Shown in pieces: positions 1 to 10,600 of a stretch of 64,000 nucleotides of DNA. The notes under the pieces were generated by a model, which saw only the letters and a list, made by a program, of their open reading frames with translations, ran no database searches and had not been told where the DNA came from. The stretch is from the NCBI GenBank assembly GCA_023052935.1, contig CM041294.1, positions 10,588,414 to 10,652,413 on the forward strand. The letters run 5' to 3'. How positions within the stretch are numbered: position 1 is the stretch's first letter; each line of letters opens with the position of its first letter. The translations under genes were made by a program, and so were the position numbers. The DNA is from Piezodorus guildinii. Lineage: Eukaryota; Arthropoda; Insecta; Hemiptera; Pentatomidae.

Positions 1-108
1 CTCAACATACATCAATATTCTGCTTCTGAATATACGACTATGTTGTCAAGAATGTTTAATTTATCATGTTAATCTAAATAAACTGAAACCCGTTAATTAA
101 GAATTTCA

Positions 109-297
109 GATTATGAAAAGTTAAAACAATACAAATCGGATTTTAAAATCGGGAGGAAATGTAGATGGTGTCAAGAATATATCACTCAACCTTTAGAACA
201 TTTGTTATTGCAATGTCCCAGACTTTGCGTTAACAGGGAATATTACCTGGGAAATTATATTGTTCAAATATACGATCATCCTTTGAAAATATTCTAA
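109..297 (+). pseudogene. C-terminal fragment of a non-LTR retrotransposon ORF2
   Basis: An open frame of about 60 codons ends at the TAA at 295-297. It contains a C-x2-C-x9-H-x5-C zinc-binding pattern (KCRWCQ, then EHLLLQCP) followed by a short basic/aromatic stretch. Cys-Cys-His-Cys modules of this type lie at the extreme C-terminus of many R1/LOA/I-group ORF2 proteins after the reverse transcriptase. The fragment resembles the tail of the ORF at 48694-49188, which has CPLCN and HHFLISCP. No RT motifs remain upstream, since the window edge and decay remove them. The clade is uncertain; that it is a LINE tail is fairly safe. Confidence 0.6.
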
Positions 298-339
298 ATA
301 TTCATACTGTGGATAAACTAAATAAGACCTATTCATTTA

Positions 340-361
340 ATATATATATATATATATATAT
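340..361. repeat. (TA)n microsatellite
   Basis: About 11 TA units in AT-rich DNA. Confidence 0.9.
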
Positions 362-489
362 GAGACAGTCAGTAAATGAAAACATTAAATGTATTAACAA
401 TTAAATGTGCAGTAAGGAATTGTATTTAATGTGAATGTAATTTTTAATAATTCTTATATAACCCTCTGTTTTTTTTTTTTTTTACTGTT

Positions 490-740
490 CTAAATTGCTA
501 ATATACAAGACAGTACTGAAGCCTATCTGGACCTACGGACTTGAACTGTGGGGGACAGCTAAATTTTCTAGCATCAATCGCATTCAATCCTTTCAATCAA
601 AAGAAATTCCTCCGAACAATAGTTAATTCTCATTATACCTTACTATGTCACCAACATACCTTACACTACGACCTAAATATTCCAAAAATTCTCAAAATGC
701 CATCAGAACCTTACCAATCACCCCAACTCTTTGGCTCAAT
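490..740 (+). pseudogene. Fragment of LINE family B, ORF2 C-terminal region
   Basis: The sequence matches 40970-41225 of the complete B element, beginning in the stretch encoding YKTVLKPIWTYGLELWG and running towards the ORF2 C-terminus. Substitutions and small indels have broken the frame. The match stops at a long TA repeat, and no B 3' UTR or poly(A) follows. It is a dead fragment, useful mainly for dating family B. Confidence 0.8.
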
Positions 741-743
<3 letters not shown>

Positions 744-824
<81 letters not shown>

Positions 825-826
825 AT
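744..826. repeat. (TA)n microsatellite
   Basis: About 38 uninterrupted TA units directly abut the 3' edge of the B fragment. Apparent TyrIle-rich ORFs here are translations of the repeat and are not genes. From 827 to about 1299 nothing further is recognisable. Confidence 0.95.
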
Positions 827-1299
827 GAAATTTGAATGTATGCCTAGTTTTTTTCTGAAAATACATCCATTAAAATTTAATCTGACCATTTCATTAATTA
901 ATCACGTAACGTTTGTGTATTTTCCTATTCCAAATTTTGTATATCCTTTATTATAAATTTTTGTATTTCAAATATACAGCGCAAAAGCCTTGTGATTCAA
1001 TGCCAAGCCGTCCGGTTCCGAGGCATCCTTCAAAATTTACAATCTAGATCTCCTTGCTCATCTTCATTTCCATTTTACGAATTTAAAAATTTCTTTAAAT
1101 TTATCAAAAACTTTCCTGTCCTACAGCTGATTACGGCCGATCAATTAATTAAGATAATGTTTGGCATATTTAAAAAAAAAGAAGATAACAGAATATCTGA
1201 AATCTGACATTTTGATATGAATAAAAAACAAACAAAAAAAATCTGTACCACTACAACCCATGAAGAGTCTTGAGTACATATAGAGATCCGTACTGCTTA

Positions 1300-1530
1300 T
1301 AGGAGTAACAGTGCTCTGCAAGGTCTTAGGCCTTGATCACGCTTGACAGCCAGGTTATTCCATAATTTGGGTACCCACTTTATAGAGGCTGGGTGTGGCC
1401 CATACCCCAGGGTCTCCCCCTGGGGCAAATTAACAGAATAAATAATATTCAGCTGCTCCAGCCGGGATTCGAACCCAGGACCCGGGGAACAGTAGACTAG
1501 TGCTCTATCCACTAGACCACGCCACTCTTT
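1300..1530 (-). mobile_element. tRNA-derived SINE, family S1
   Basis: On the minus strand the right end carries an RNA polymerase III promoter typical of a tRNA-derived SINE: A box TGGTCTAGTGG (complement of 1509-1519) and B box GGTTCGAATCC (complement of 1465-1475). A body with the distinctive block CCCCAGGGTCTC follows. Related, more diverged sequence lies near 36350-36550. Target duplications were not found. Confidence 0.7.
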
Positions 1531-1581
1531 CTTTGGTATAAATACGTTATACGAAACTGAGACCGAAGTTAACTAACTCGG

Positions 1582-2490
1582 AAAAATCTGGTGCGGGCAA
1601 CGTACGACTTTCACTTACCTCCGTTTTGTAAAATCGATAAAAGAATTTTCAAATGCAGTTAGAGATAAAAATGAGTGAAACCATTAACGAATTAATTAAA
1701 AACAATTTCTACAGAAAAATGTGTTTTATTAAAAAATCTATTATATTATTATCTAAAATAATCAAATAGTTTTATGGGATTTTCATCACTCTTTATTAAC
1801 TTTTACCAGCTTGTGTATAAGATAAAAAAAAATTCTAAAATATTTAGCTTTCCAACGGTATATTATACACGTATACTACTCTTCTTATGTTGAAAAATAA
1901 AAAATTGCATTAAAAAAATATTTTTTCAGTTTTCTCATTTAGTTTTATATCAAATTCGCTCAACGTGTATATTTAGCTGTTTATTATCAGTGGTGACAAG
2001 ATAACATGGTTAATTTTATAGAATCTACAAAATTAAAGGTACTTTAGAGGAAGAAAATTGTAAATATCGGCATTTTAGGCCTGTCAGTCTATATCAATCA
2101 GAATGAAACCTACATAATGTTAAAGCCCATTATATTTTACATCGATTTAGACAGTTTTATCAAATTCGTCGAAACCGTTATTGAGAAAATCGTAAAAAGG
2201 TGCAAAATGCATGGTATAAAGTGGCTCCTCTGGTAGGCTGGTTTTGATAAAAAAAAGTTGTTATAACATTTCGGACGTATAGTTGTCTTAAATATGAAAT
2301 TTCAGTTTCATAGAATATGTCGTTTACGCGCGGGAGTTACCGCACACAGACCTTTTTGCGAGACTTGGTCATTTAGACTCGGGGGACCCTAAAATGTGTA
2401 TTTCCATTGAAAACTGGAATTCGAAAATTATCACGATCCCGATACATTCCCGTTACTATATATATTTTATATACAGGTAAGTGAAAGTAA
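1582..2490 (+). mobile_element. T1 dispersed element, near full-length copy
   Basis: This is one of about a dozen copies of a ~0.9 kb non-coding repeat. The left end is AAATCTGGTGCGGGCAAC followed by ACTTTCACTTACC; the right end is GGTAAGTGAAAGTAAA, so a 13-bp inverted repeat sits about 26 bp inside the left end and at the right end. Between them all copies share an ordered set of blocks, including one around GAAAACTGGAATTCGAAAAT near the right end. No long ORF is present, so it is non-autonomous. The subterminal position of the inverted repeat is reminiscent of Helentron-type elements, but this is inference. Confidence 0.75.
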
Positions 2491-3182
2491 ATATATATAT
2501 ATATATATCTTTATATACAATATGCAAAATAATAAAGCGAATCAGACTTTTCGCGAGCTACTTCAAAAGCAGGCGACGGATTATAATTAAATTATATCGC
2601 TAATATTAAGTTATATGGTTAATAACAAGTTACATAAGAAAGCATGTACATAGATGTCTACTGTTTGCAGACTAACTATCTAGCGAGGAGGTGATGGGGA
2701 TATTTAGAACGCCATAAGGACAAGAAAGATTTCTTTTCTAGATTCTCTGTTTCATGAGGGTCCATTATTTTCTTATCCACCGTTAGTAGAAGAAGGGACA
2801 AGGCCGATTAAGTCATGAATAATATTTTAACGCAACAAATATCTTTTAAAAAGCCATAATTTTAAAAAATAGGTCATTTCCTATCGAACTTAATCTCCTC
2901 GAGTCACGACCGAGAGAGAAGAGGGACAGCTAACTTATAAAGAAGTTAGAACTTTAATCGAGAAATCCAAAACCATACTCAATTTGTGTTGCACAACAAT
3001 TTCCCAAGAGACGAGATGATTTGAAGGTTCAAAAATCCTACATTATGTTGAGGTTCGTGATGACTGAGGGCTTTATCAGATTCAGGACAGCGACCAATAT
3101 AGTCACTCTACAATATCTCCACGTTCCAAAACTGCTGAGCAACCACATCCTTTAGCAAGGCTACTCAACTCATATGTATATG

Positions 3183-3219
<37 letters not shown>

Positions 3220-3271
3220 TTATATTGATTTATGCCAATAAATACCATTTCATATCAAATGGACTAGAAAA
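2491..3271. other. Intergenic AT-rich DNA, no gene seen
   Basis: Contains short TA runs (2491-2508 and 3189-3213). No coding, RNA or mobile signal could be supported. Confidence 0.6.
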
Positions 3272-3445
3272 GAAAAATCTAGTGCGGGCAACACACGACT
3301 TTCACTTACCTCCGTTTTTAGAATCGAGTAAAGAATTTTCAAATATAGTTTGAGATAAAAATGAGTGAAATCATTAAAGAATTAACTAAGTAGAATTTCT
3401 ATAGAAACATATGTTTTATTAAAAAAAACTATTAAATTATACACA
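3272..3445 (+). mobile_element. T1 element, left part, interrupted by LINE A1
   Basis: Left end and first ~170 bp of a T1 copy. It ends at the target duplication TTATACACA (3437-3445), where LINE A1 was inserted. Later T1 blocks resume after A1, most clearly from about 9050. Confidence 0.75.
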
Positions 3446-4057
3446 GTTTCAAGTGTCATGGCTGCGAGTACAGTTCACTATACGTATAGCTCTATGTTTC
3501 TTACCTTCTCATCACTGTGTTACCGCATGAATATCCTTCAAACTTTGTGAATCGTGAGATATTGCACTATTGAATACTTTACCGAACACAAAAGAGAGGT
3601 GAGTGGTGTTTTGTTGTAAAGACAATTACAGACTAGTGACCGCATGGGCTGGAGATAAGGGCCAGCTGTGCCGGCTAATCCTTCCCTAGTGTTGACAAGG
3701 TCTCGGCCGGGTCTGTTGTTCAACGACGTAATTTATAAACATTAGTTTTATTCCTCAATTGAGTTTTTCATTTCTATTTTATTTTGTTTTTTAAGACATT
3801 TATTTATTTATTTTCATTAACTTAGAAATGTTTGCTTTGTTTTTTATTTTTTATTGTGTATGTAAATAATTGTAAATAGTTTAGTTTTAAGATCTTTAAG
3901 GTTAATTTTCTTAATTATTAATTTATTTAGGTATATATTTCTTTTCTAATAATTATATATATTTTCTTCAATTTTTATAGGTCTCTTTAATTTCTTTAGG
4001 TTCATATATATGTCATTTTTACAGTTTTTTTTTTTTTTTTTCTTATTAAATTAAGTT

Positions 4058-5692
4058 ATGGATCTAGATCAGACCCAATCTTGTGACGACTCGGAGGAGG
4101 AGACTCCCTTTTCTGAAATAAGCGAGTCAGACTCACAGTATTTAAAGCCTAGGACACTACAGAAACGCCAGAGAAAGAACACTGGTTCCGCTGGTAATTC
4201 ACCGAATAAAAAAAAAAACAAAGCGGCTAAGACCAAACAGCAATCGAAAACAATGCCATCACCACCTAAAACTCGCAGTACCACTGCAGCCAACCTAAAT
4301 GAGACAACGGCGCCATCTACTTCAAAACCTACTGCTTCTACTTCTGCCTCTAGCACTTCAGCTAACGCCAACATTAAAAACCATCTCCCGGAACCACAAG
4401 GATTTTCTGACCCCGAACCACCTCCAATATATGTCTCCAATATAAATAACTTCCTCTCGTTCGGTAAAGAAATTTCTGATCTAATAGGCCAGCCAAACTT
4501 TCAATGTTTTTCACGTATAAATGACATAAAAATTAATACTACTAATAAGGAAAGTTACAAAAAACTGATCACTTATTTAAGTACAAAAAATTTTGATTTC
4601 CATTGTTACCAACTAAAACAAGATAAACCTTATCGAGTAGTTTTGAGAGGGCTCCACTCATCCACTCCTACTGAAGCCATCAAAAGCGGCCTAGAAGAAA
4701 TTGGCCATAACGTTAGGAACATCTCTTCTGTAACGCACCCAAGAGAAAAATATGCGTTGCCCCTGTTTTTCGTGGATTTGGAGCCAGCCAGGAATAACAT
4801 GGAGATATTCCAGGTAAGACGGCTGGTATATTCGACAGTTAGGTTTGAAGAGCCAAGACAGAGAACAATAATCGTCCAGTGCACCAGATGTCAAACTTTA
4901 GGGCACACAAAGTCCTACTGCCATCACCCTGCTAGGTGTGTCAAGTGTGCCGGGCCACACACCTCTGATACATGCCTCAAACCCCCTAATGAGCCTGCAA
5001 AGTGTGCACTTTGTGGAGAAGGCCATCCAGCAAGCTATAGGGGCTGTAGCGTATATAAAACTCTTCTAAGGCAGAGGACACAGCACCTAGCGGAACCACG
5101 AGTGGAACAGAAGATTCGCCCGCAGGTACCTGATTTGGATTTTACTAATTTTCCAGAAATTGTGAAACAAACAGGTATCGTCGTTCAACAGCTGCCAACT
5201 ACAACTGCCGTCAAGGAACTCACAGAGCACACCAAAAAGCCTTCCTCCGATATCACCGCCATCAAGAATCAACAGCCACGGCGACAGGCGCCTCCTAAAG
5301 CCCAAACCAAGCCTCCGGCCTCCCATTCTAACCCACAACCTGCACATCGACCCGTACCGCCCCATCTACCCTTACGGGTAAAATTGCCTCCTGAACAACC
5401 TCCCCACATACCATCTCCTTCTGTTCAGCTGACTCAACCAAACCCCTCGCCTCAAGTACCTCAGCGGACTGAACATCATCCTATCCCACGGCGAGCCCAG
5501 CCCCAAGCCAACAATCCTGACCATACAAATCATCCACAAGTCTCTTACCCACAGCCGTATCCCAACCAAGATCCTTTCAACATATGCTCCATTCTCCAGT
5601 CCTTTCTTTCCGATCTTAAAGAAACTATCCTACCACTAATCACCCTTCTCACTAGAATCCTTACCCAAATCCCATTCAATTTCTCACAATGA
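4058..5692 (+). CDS. LINE A1 ORF1: gag-like nucleic-acid-binding protein
   Basis: A 544-residue ORF1 protein that in Jockey-type elements coats the element RNA. The N-terminal ~130 residues are low-complexity, rich in Ser/Thr/Lys. A folded region at about 145-270 matches the PRE_C2HC type that precedes knuckles in insect LINE ORF1 proteins (LPLFFVDLEP). Three zinc knuckles follow: CX2CX4HX4C from Cys275, then CX2CX3HX4C, then CX2CX3HX6C. The C-terminal ~190 residues are Pro/Gln-rich, ending in a hydrophobic Leu/Ile segment. The stop overlaps the ORF2 start in ATGA (5689-5692), suggesting translation by termination-reinitiation. The ATG at 4058 follows a T-rich tract; no upstream in-frame ATG is evident. 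Confidence 0.9.
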   Translation: MDLDQTQSCDDSEEETPFSEISESDSQYLKPRTLQKRQRKNTGSAGNSPNKKKNKAAKTKQQSKTMPSPPKTRSTTAANLNETTAPSTSKPTASTSASSTSANANIKNHLPEPQGFSDPEPPPIYVSNINNFLSFGKEISDLIGQPNFQCFSRINDIKINTTNKESYKKLITYLSTKNFDFHCYQLKQDKPYRVVLRGLHSSTPTEAIKSGLEEIGHNVRNISSVTHPREKYALPLFFVDLEPARNNMEIFQVRRLVYSTVRFEEPRQRTIIVQCTRCQTLGHTKSYCHHPARCVKCAGPHTSDTCLKPPNEPAKCALCGEGHPASYRGCSVYKTLLRQRTQHLAEPRVEQKIRPQVPDLDFTNFPEIVKQTGIVVQQLPTTTAVKELTEHTKKPSSDITAIKNQQPRRQAPPKAQTKPPASHSNPQPAHRPVPPHLPLRVKLPPEQPPHIPSPSVQLTQPNPSPQVPQRTEHHPIPRRAQPQANNPDHTNHPQVSYPQPYPNQDPFNICSILQSFLSDLKETILPLITLLTRILTQIPFNFSQ

Positions 5693-8385
5693 GTGTAAAG
5701 CCCCTAGCAATCCTATTGTGGAACGCTAACGGTCTACTCAACCACCGTAACGAATTGGACATATTTCTCCATGACAACCATATTGACATAGCACTTTTGA
5801 CTGAAACTCACTTTACACGACGAACACGTTTTTACATACGTGACTACATCACATATAGATCGGACCACCCAGACAACACTTCCCATGCCGGGTCATGCAT
5901 CCTTATCCATAAGTCCTTACCTCATTCCCTTATTCCATCTACTCCAACTGACGCCATACAATCAACCTCAGTGACCATTTCCACTCGTCCTTTCCATCTC
6001 ACCCTCGCAGCTGTATACAGTCCTCCTGGTATTTCCCTTTCCTTTAACCAACTTGAAACCCTGTTTCGATCCCTCGGACCGCGCTTTATCGCTGGAGGAG
6101 ACTATAATGCTAAACACCAACGGTGGGGTTGCCGAACTACCAACTCCCGAGGTAATCTCCTTTCCAGTGTCTTGACTTCCCATACCTATACTGTCCTCTC
6201 ACCCATGAATCCCACATATTGGCCAACATCTCTAAAAAAAAAACCTGACATCCTGGATATATTTATCTCCTCTCAAATTTCCTCCTCCCAAACAATAATC
6301 AGATCACTGAACGACCTTTCCTCAGACCATAGCCCGGTTTTGCTTTCCTTGCATTCCAGTTTTGTTCCTAAACCCCTTCCTCCTACATTGATCAAAGGAC
6401 GAGTCAGCTGGGACGTATTTCGACTGGACTTGGAAAGCAAATTGGACTTGAACACTCCACTCAAGACAACTAATGATATTGATACAGCTGTAAAAAAACT
6501 GACTGACTCCATAACTTGCAGTATAACTGAAAACACAAAGACCACCAAGATTAATGACACTCAACGTACTGATCTGCCACAGCATATTCGATTATTATTA
6601 AAAGAAAAACGCAAAGCGAGATCGAAGTGGCATAAGACACGATACCCAGCTGACAAAACTTACTATACCAAACTAACTAACAAACTCAAATCAGAAATAA
6701 AGACATACAAAATTCAAAATTTACTCAACTTTACTGAAAATCTTACTACAACAGACAAATCGTTATGGACAACCACAAAAAAACTTCTTAAGTTCAAAGA
6801 CTTTAACCATCCACTCCTGACTGAAAACAAAACCTGGACAAGTTCTGACGAAGAGAAAGCCCAGATATTCGGACAACATCTTTACAATACTTATACTCCC
6901 CATCCAGATATCCTTAATCCCGAACACCTTGAAAGGACAGAAGAAGACCTAACTATTCCCCTCCAAATGACCCTTCCACCTAAAGCTTTCCATCCTTCAG
7001 AAATATCCAATATCATTCATAGATTACCCGCTCGAAAAGCTCCTGGCCATGACAAAATCACTTCCCATATCTTGAAACATCTCCCTCAAAAAGCCATCCT
7101 ATTCCTCACCTACATCTATAATGCCGTACTACGTACTACTTATTTTCCTGCCTCCTGGAAATTATCCATAGTAAAAATGATCCCTAAGCCCAAAAAGTCA
7201 CCTGAAAATCCATCTTCCTACCGTCCCATATCTCTTTTATGTATTATGGGAAAAATTCTGGAAAAACTCCTTCTGAAACGAATCTACCCAATCCTTGATT
7301 CCCATCATATTATTCCAGATCATCAATTCGGTTTCCGTACATTTCACTCCACTATCCAGCAATGTCATCGTGTGGTGGACGTTGTCTCCTCTGCGTTGGA
7401 GCGCGGATTGTACTGCACGGGAGCCTTTCTCGACGTAGAACAGGCCTTTGACCGAGTCTGGCACCCAGGATTGCTTTACAAGCTCCGTCTATTTCTTCCT
7501 CCTACTTATTTTCTTATTATACAGTCCTACCTTGCTGATAGATCTTTCCAAATAAATCACCACAGCTCCTATTCCTCCCTTTTTTCTCAATCTGCTGGTG
7601 TTCCCCAAGGCAGCATCCTAGGGCCTGTCCTTTATACAGTCTATACAGCAGATATCCCAACCCATCCTAACACTTTCCTTTCTACTTATGCTGATGACAC
7701 GTGTGTGTTATCGGTAGATAGTGATCCATTTACTGCCTCCCACACTCTTCAATCCCACATCCGAGACCTTGAAGTATGGTGTCAGAAATGGAGGATTAAA
7801 ATTAATTCTAACAAATCCCACCAAATAACCTTTACCCTACGCCGTAAACCAATGACTTCCTGCCCCACAGTATCCTTTAATGACATTCCACTTGCCCCTG
7901 TTGAACAGATTCGCTATCTCGGACTCCACCTTGACAAACGTCTGACTTGGAACCCCCATACAAGACTGAAAAGACAAGAAACTGCCCGACGTTTTCGACT
8001 ACTCCAACACTTACTGGACAAACGCTCCAATCTTCCACTTACTTACAAAAGACTTATTTATATGACCATCATAAGACCGATATGGACTTACGGAGTAGAG
8101 CTATGGGGCTCTACCAAACCATCAAATTCTTCTCGTATCCAATCCTTACAATCCAAAATCCTTCGTAAAATCCTTAACGCTCCTTACTTTGTCACGAATA
8201 AGCTCATCCATAAAGACCTCAATATCCCATATGTTACTGAATTAGCCCGAACCAGATATCAAACATTCCATGAAAAACTCCATCTCCACTCTAATCCACT
8301 AGTTTCTATCCTATCATCCTCTTCGATTCCTGATAATCCTCCGAGGCGTCTGAAAAGAAGATGGCCCCGAGACCTTCTAGTTTAA
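5689..8385 (+). CDS. LINE A1 ORF2: APE endonuclease / reverse transcriptase
   Basis: An 898-residue polyprotein that nicks target DNA and copies element RNA at the nick. Endonuclease, about residues 5-225: WNANG (11-15), catalytic-type Glu39 in TETHF, GGDYN with Asp138 and Asn140, and SDHSP at 212-216. Reverse transcriptase, about 450-740: YRPISLL (511-517), AFDRVW (586-591), GVPQG (637-641), YADD (667-670), then thumb motif LGLHLDKRLTW. The C-terminal ~130 residues end in a basic PPRRLKRRWPRDLLV tail. There is no RNase H and no C-terminal CCHC, as in Jockey elements. All catalytic residues looked for are present and the frame is unbroken. Confidence 0.93.
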   Translation: MSVKPLAILLWNANGLLNHRNELDIFLHDNHIDIALLTETHFTRRTRFYIRDYITYRSDHPDNTSHAGSCILIHKSLPHSLIPSTPTDAIQSTSVTISTRPFHLTLAAVYSPPGISLSFNQLETLFRSLGPRFIAGGDYNAKHQRWGCRTTNSRGNLLSSVLTSHTYTVLSPMNPTYWPTSLKKKPDILDIFISSQISSSQTIIRSLNDLSSDHSPVLLSLHSSFVPKPLPPTLIKGRVSWDVFRLDLESKLDLNTPLKTTNDIDTAVKKLTDSITCSITENTKTTKINDTQRTDLPQHIRLLLKEKRKARSKWHKTRYPADKTYYTKLTNKLKSEIKTYKIQNLLNFTENLTTTDKSLWTTTKKLLKFKDFNHPLLTENKTWTSSDEEKAQIFGQHLYNTYTPHPDILNPEHLERTEEDLTIPLQMTLPPKAFHPSEISNIIHRLPARKAPGHDKITSHILKHLPQKAILFLTYIYNAVLRTTYFPASWKLSIVKMIPKPKKSPENPSSYRPISLLCIMGKILEKLLLKRIYPILDSHHIIPDHQFGFRTFHSTIQQCHRVVDVVSSALERGLYCTGAFLDVEQAFDRVWHPGLLYKLRLFLPPTYFLIIQSYLADRSFQINHHSSYSSLFSQSAGVPQGSILGPVLYTVYTADIPTHPNTFLSTYADDTCVLSVDSDPFTASHTLQSHIRDLEVWCQKWRIKINSNKSHQITFTLRRKPMTSCPTVSFNDIPLAPVEQIRYLGLHLDKRLTWNPHTRLKRQETARRFRLLQHLLDKRSNLPLTYKRLIYMTIIRPIWTYGVELWGSTKPSNSSRIQSLQSKILRKILNAPYFVTNKLIHKDLNIPYVTELARTRYQTFHEKLHLHSNPLVSILSSSSIPDNPPRRLKRRWPRDLLV

Positions 8386-8508
8386 AATATTTTCAGAGTG
8401 CTGCCGATGGGTGGCATCTCTTCATGTATTTCATGTTAGATTACTATATCCATCACATTTACTTGTTGTATATAATTATACAGTTGTAAATATCAATAAA
8501 TATGTTAG

Positions 8509-8539
<31 letters not shown>

Positions 8540-8546
8540 ATACACA

Positions 8547-9049
8547 AACAGCTTCTTACTTCAGTAAAACTCCAGTCTCTAAAAACCCATTAATAAAAGA
8601 AATCGGTAATTACAATAAATTTTCACTAAAACGATATACTCATAAGAGAGAAAAAAACATGTATTATTAAATTAACTTACTTTCTTATGTTATAAATTTT
8701 ATAATTTTCAATCATATTATGTATTTTCTAATAATTTAGGTATTTTCAATTATTTCATGTATTTTCAATTATTTTATGTATTTTCAATTATTTTATGTAT
8801 TTTCATTTATTTCATGTATCTTTAAATATTTTATGTATTCTCAATTATTTTATGTGTAGTTTTTATGCGTAGGTTTTTTGTATACTTTTTTCCTACAATC
8901 GCAAAGTAACCTCAATTTTTCACCATATGTTTGCTATTAGGCTAATGTACTATAATCACAAAAAAACAAAAATATTTTCTGATTGTAAGGATGACTCATC
9001 CAAAATCATTGTTAATATTTTGTCAAAATGTAAATATGTGAATAAAGTT
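8547..9049. repeat. AT-rich segment with short tandem repeats
   Basis: Lies between the A1 target duplication and clear T1 sequence. At 8725-8860 it holds imperfect tandem copies of a ~18-bp unit around TATTTTCAATTATTTTATG. It may be a later expansion inside the T1 copy. No gene seen. Confidence 0.5.
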
Positions 9050-9775
9050 TATTTTTATTTTTTATTAAATTATAATCTAAAATTATCACTTAGTTTTATC
9101 GGCTTTCCATCACTCTCTATTAACTTTTAAAGCTCTTGTGTATTATATAATATTTTTTTAAAAAATCTTTAGCTTTCCAACGATATATTACTGTTCTTAT
9201 CTTCAAAAACAAAAAAATTCCATTAAAAAAATATTATTTCAGTTTTTTCCTTTAGTTGGGTATCGAATTCATTCAATTTATATATTTACCTATTTTTCAT
9301 CGGTGGTAACATGAAAATATAGTTATTTTTATAGAATCAACAACATTAAAAGTACTATAGAGGAAGAAAATATCGGCATTTAAGCCCTGTCAAACTATTT
9401 TAATCAGAATGAAACTTACACGATATTAAAGTCTATTAAATTTATATAGATATAGCGAGTTTATTCAAAATCCTCGGAACCGTTTTCGAGAAAATCGATA
9501 AAAGGTGCAAAATGCATGGTATAAAGTGGCTCTTCTGGTAAGCTCATTTTGATGAAAAATGTTTTGTAATGTCTCGGGCGCATATTTGTCTAAAATATTA
9601 AATTCCAGTTTCTTAGGACTTACCGTTTCCGCCCGGGAGTTACCACACACACAGACCTTTTTTCGGGACCTGGTTATTTGGACTCAGGGGACCGTAAAAC
9701 GTTTATTTCCGTTGAAAATTGGAATTCGAAAATTTTCACGATCACAATACTTTCCCTTACTATATATATTAAAAT
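9050..9775 (+). mobile_element. T1 element, right part
   Basis: Contains the ordered internal T1 blocks and the block CTTTCCCTTACTATATAT near the right end, but lacks the terminal GGTAAGTGAAAGT. Probably the continuation of the T1 copy interrupted by A1. Confidence 0.7.
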
Positions 9776-10424
9776 TTAATGCTAGACCTTTTTTTTTCCT
9801 AGCCCCTTATTTTCCAATACTTCACCTTATGTTAGCTTGAGGTTTCTCCTTTTTCTGCATATTTGCAATTTAAGGAGTCATCTCTCTGAATGTTAATTTT
9901 TTAAAGATTTTCATTTTTATGTTATAGATCCGGTGATGGGGCTCACCTTCTGAAGTTTCAATTATTTTTTTTTTATCATACTAAAGATTACAGGTGTAAT
10001 TATCGAGATTTTGATCCATTCTCAAGAGAAGAAAGAGATATTGCAGGTAAAAAATGAAGAGATTTAAAAAATCCTTTTTTCAACAAAGTAAATTATTTTA
10101 CCCACTAAGCTTCATACAAATTTCCCTCCATATAAAATAATTATACTGTATATTGAAGAATAAAAATATTGCGGCTAGGAAACCACTCATTCTTTGGGAA
10201 ATATCTCTTACATATATTTAGTTTTTTTGTTTTTTTAAATATTCGACCTATAACTTTGAGCTGTTAAAAATAATCAAAGAATGCACTAATTCGGGTGATA
10301 ATGTTTTCAGTTTGTAGGGCGAAGTCCGCCTAACAATTCATTATTCAATTATTAATAAAAATAAAGATGATTGCGAATTCTTAATAATTTATTTATGAAT
10401 TCCATCTTCAAAAAGAACTGAGTT
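9776..10424. other. Intergenic AT-rich DNA, no gene seen
   Basis: No coding, RNA or mobile-element signal could be supported. Confidence 0.5.
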
Positions 10425-10600
10425 ATTGAATTAAATCACTTTTAATCGGCCACCTTTTAAAAAATAACCCCTGATATCAACGTCTAGGTGTTAGGATCAT
10501 CGTTAGAGGCCCTAATATTTTTTTGGTGAATTTTAAAGAATTATTTTGCTCGGTTACAAAGGCTTCTTATTGTAAATAATAAACCAATATTAATCAAAGA
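10425..10600 (-). repeat. Dispersed repeat R-C, fragment
   Basis: Shares blocks such as TTATTGAATTAAATCACTTT and ATCAACGTCTAGGTGTTAGG with segments near 17090, 50150, 52655 and 63065. The class is unknown. Confidence 0.5.

Larger units (their letters stand above)
3446..8537 (+). mobile_element. Complete Jockey-like LINE (A1)
   Basis: A 5.09 kb non-LTR retrotransposon with ~610 bp 5' UTR, ORF1, ORF2, ~120 bp 3' UTR with AATAAA at 8495-8500, and a poly(A) tail at 8509-8537. It is bounded by the duplication TTATACACA at 3437-3445 and 8538-8546. Both ORFs are open, so this copy is the best candidate for recent activity in the window. Domain order (zinc-knuckle ORF1, then APE endonuclease and RT, no RNase H) fits the Jockey clade. 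The GC-richer 5' UTR presumably holds an internal promoter, which was not identified. Confidence 0.9.

Noticed and set aside
541..956. Two overlapping plus-strand ORFs ending in long TyrIle repeats
   Set aside because: The repeats are translated TA microsatellite; the upstream part is a frame-broken LINE B fragment.
4069..5569. Several minus-strand ORFs of 65-123 codons opposite LINE A1 ORF1
   Set aside because: Shadows of ORF1; no domains, and the plus-strand protein has zinc knuckles.
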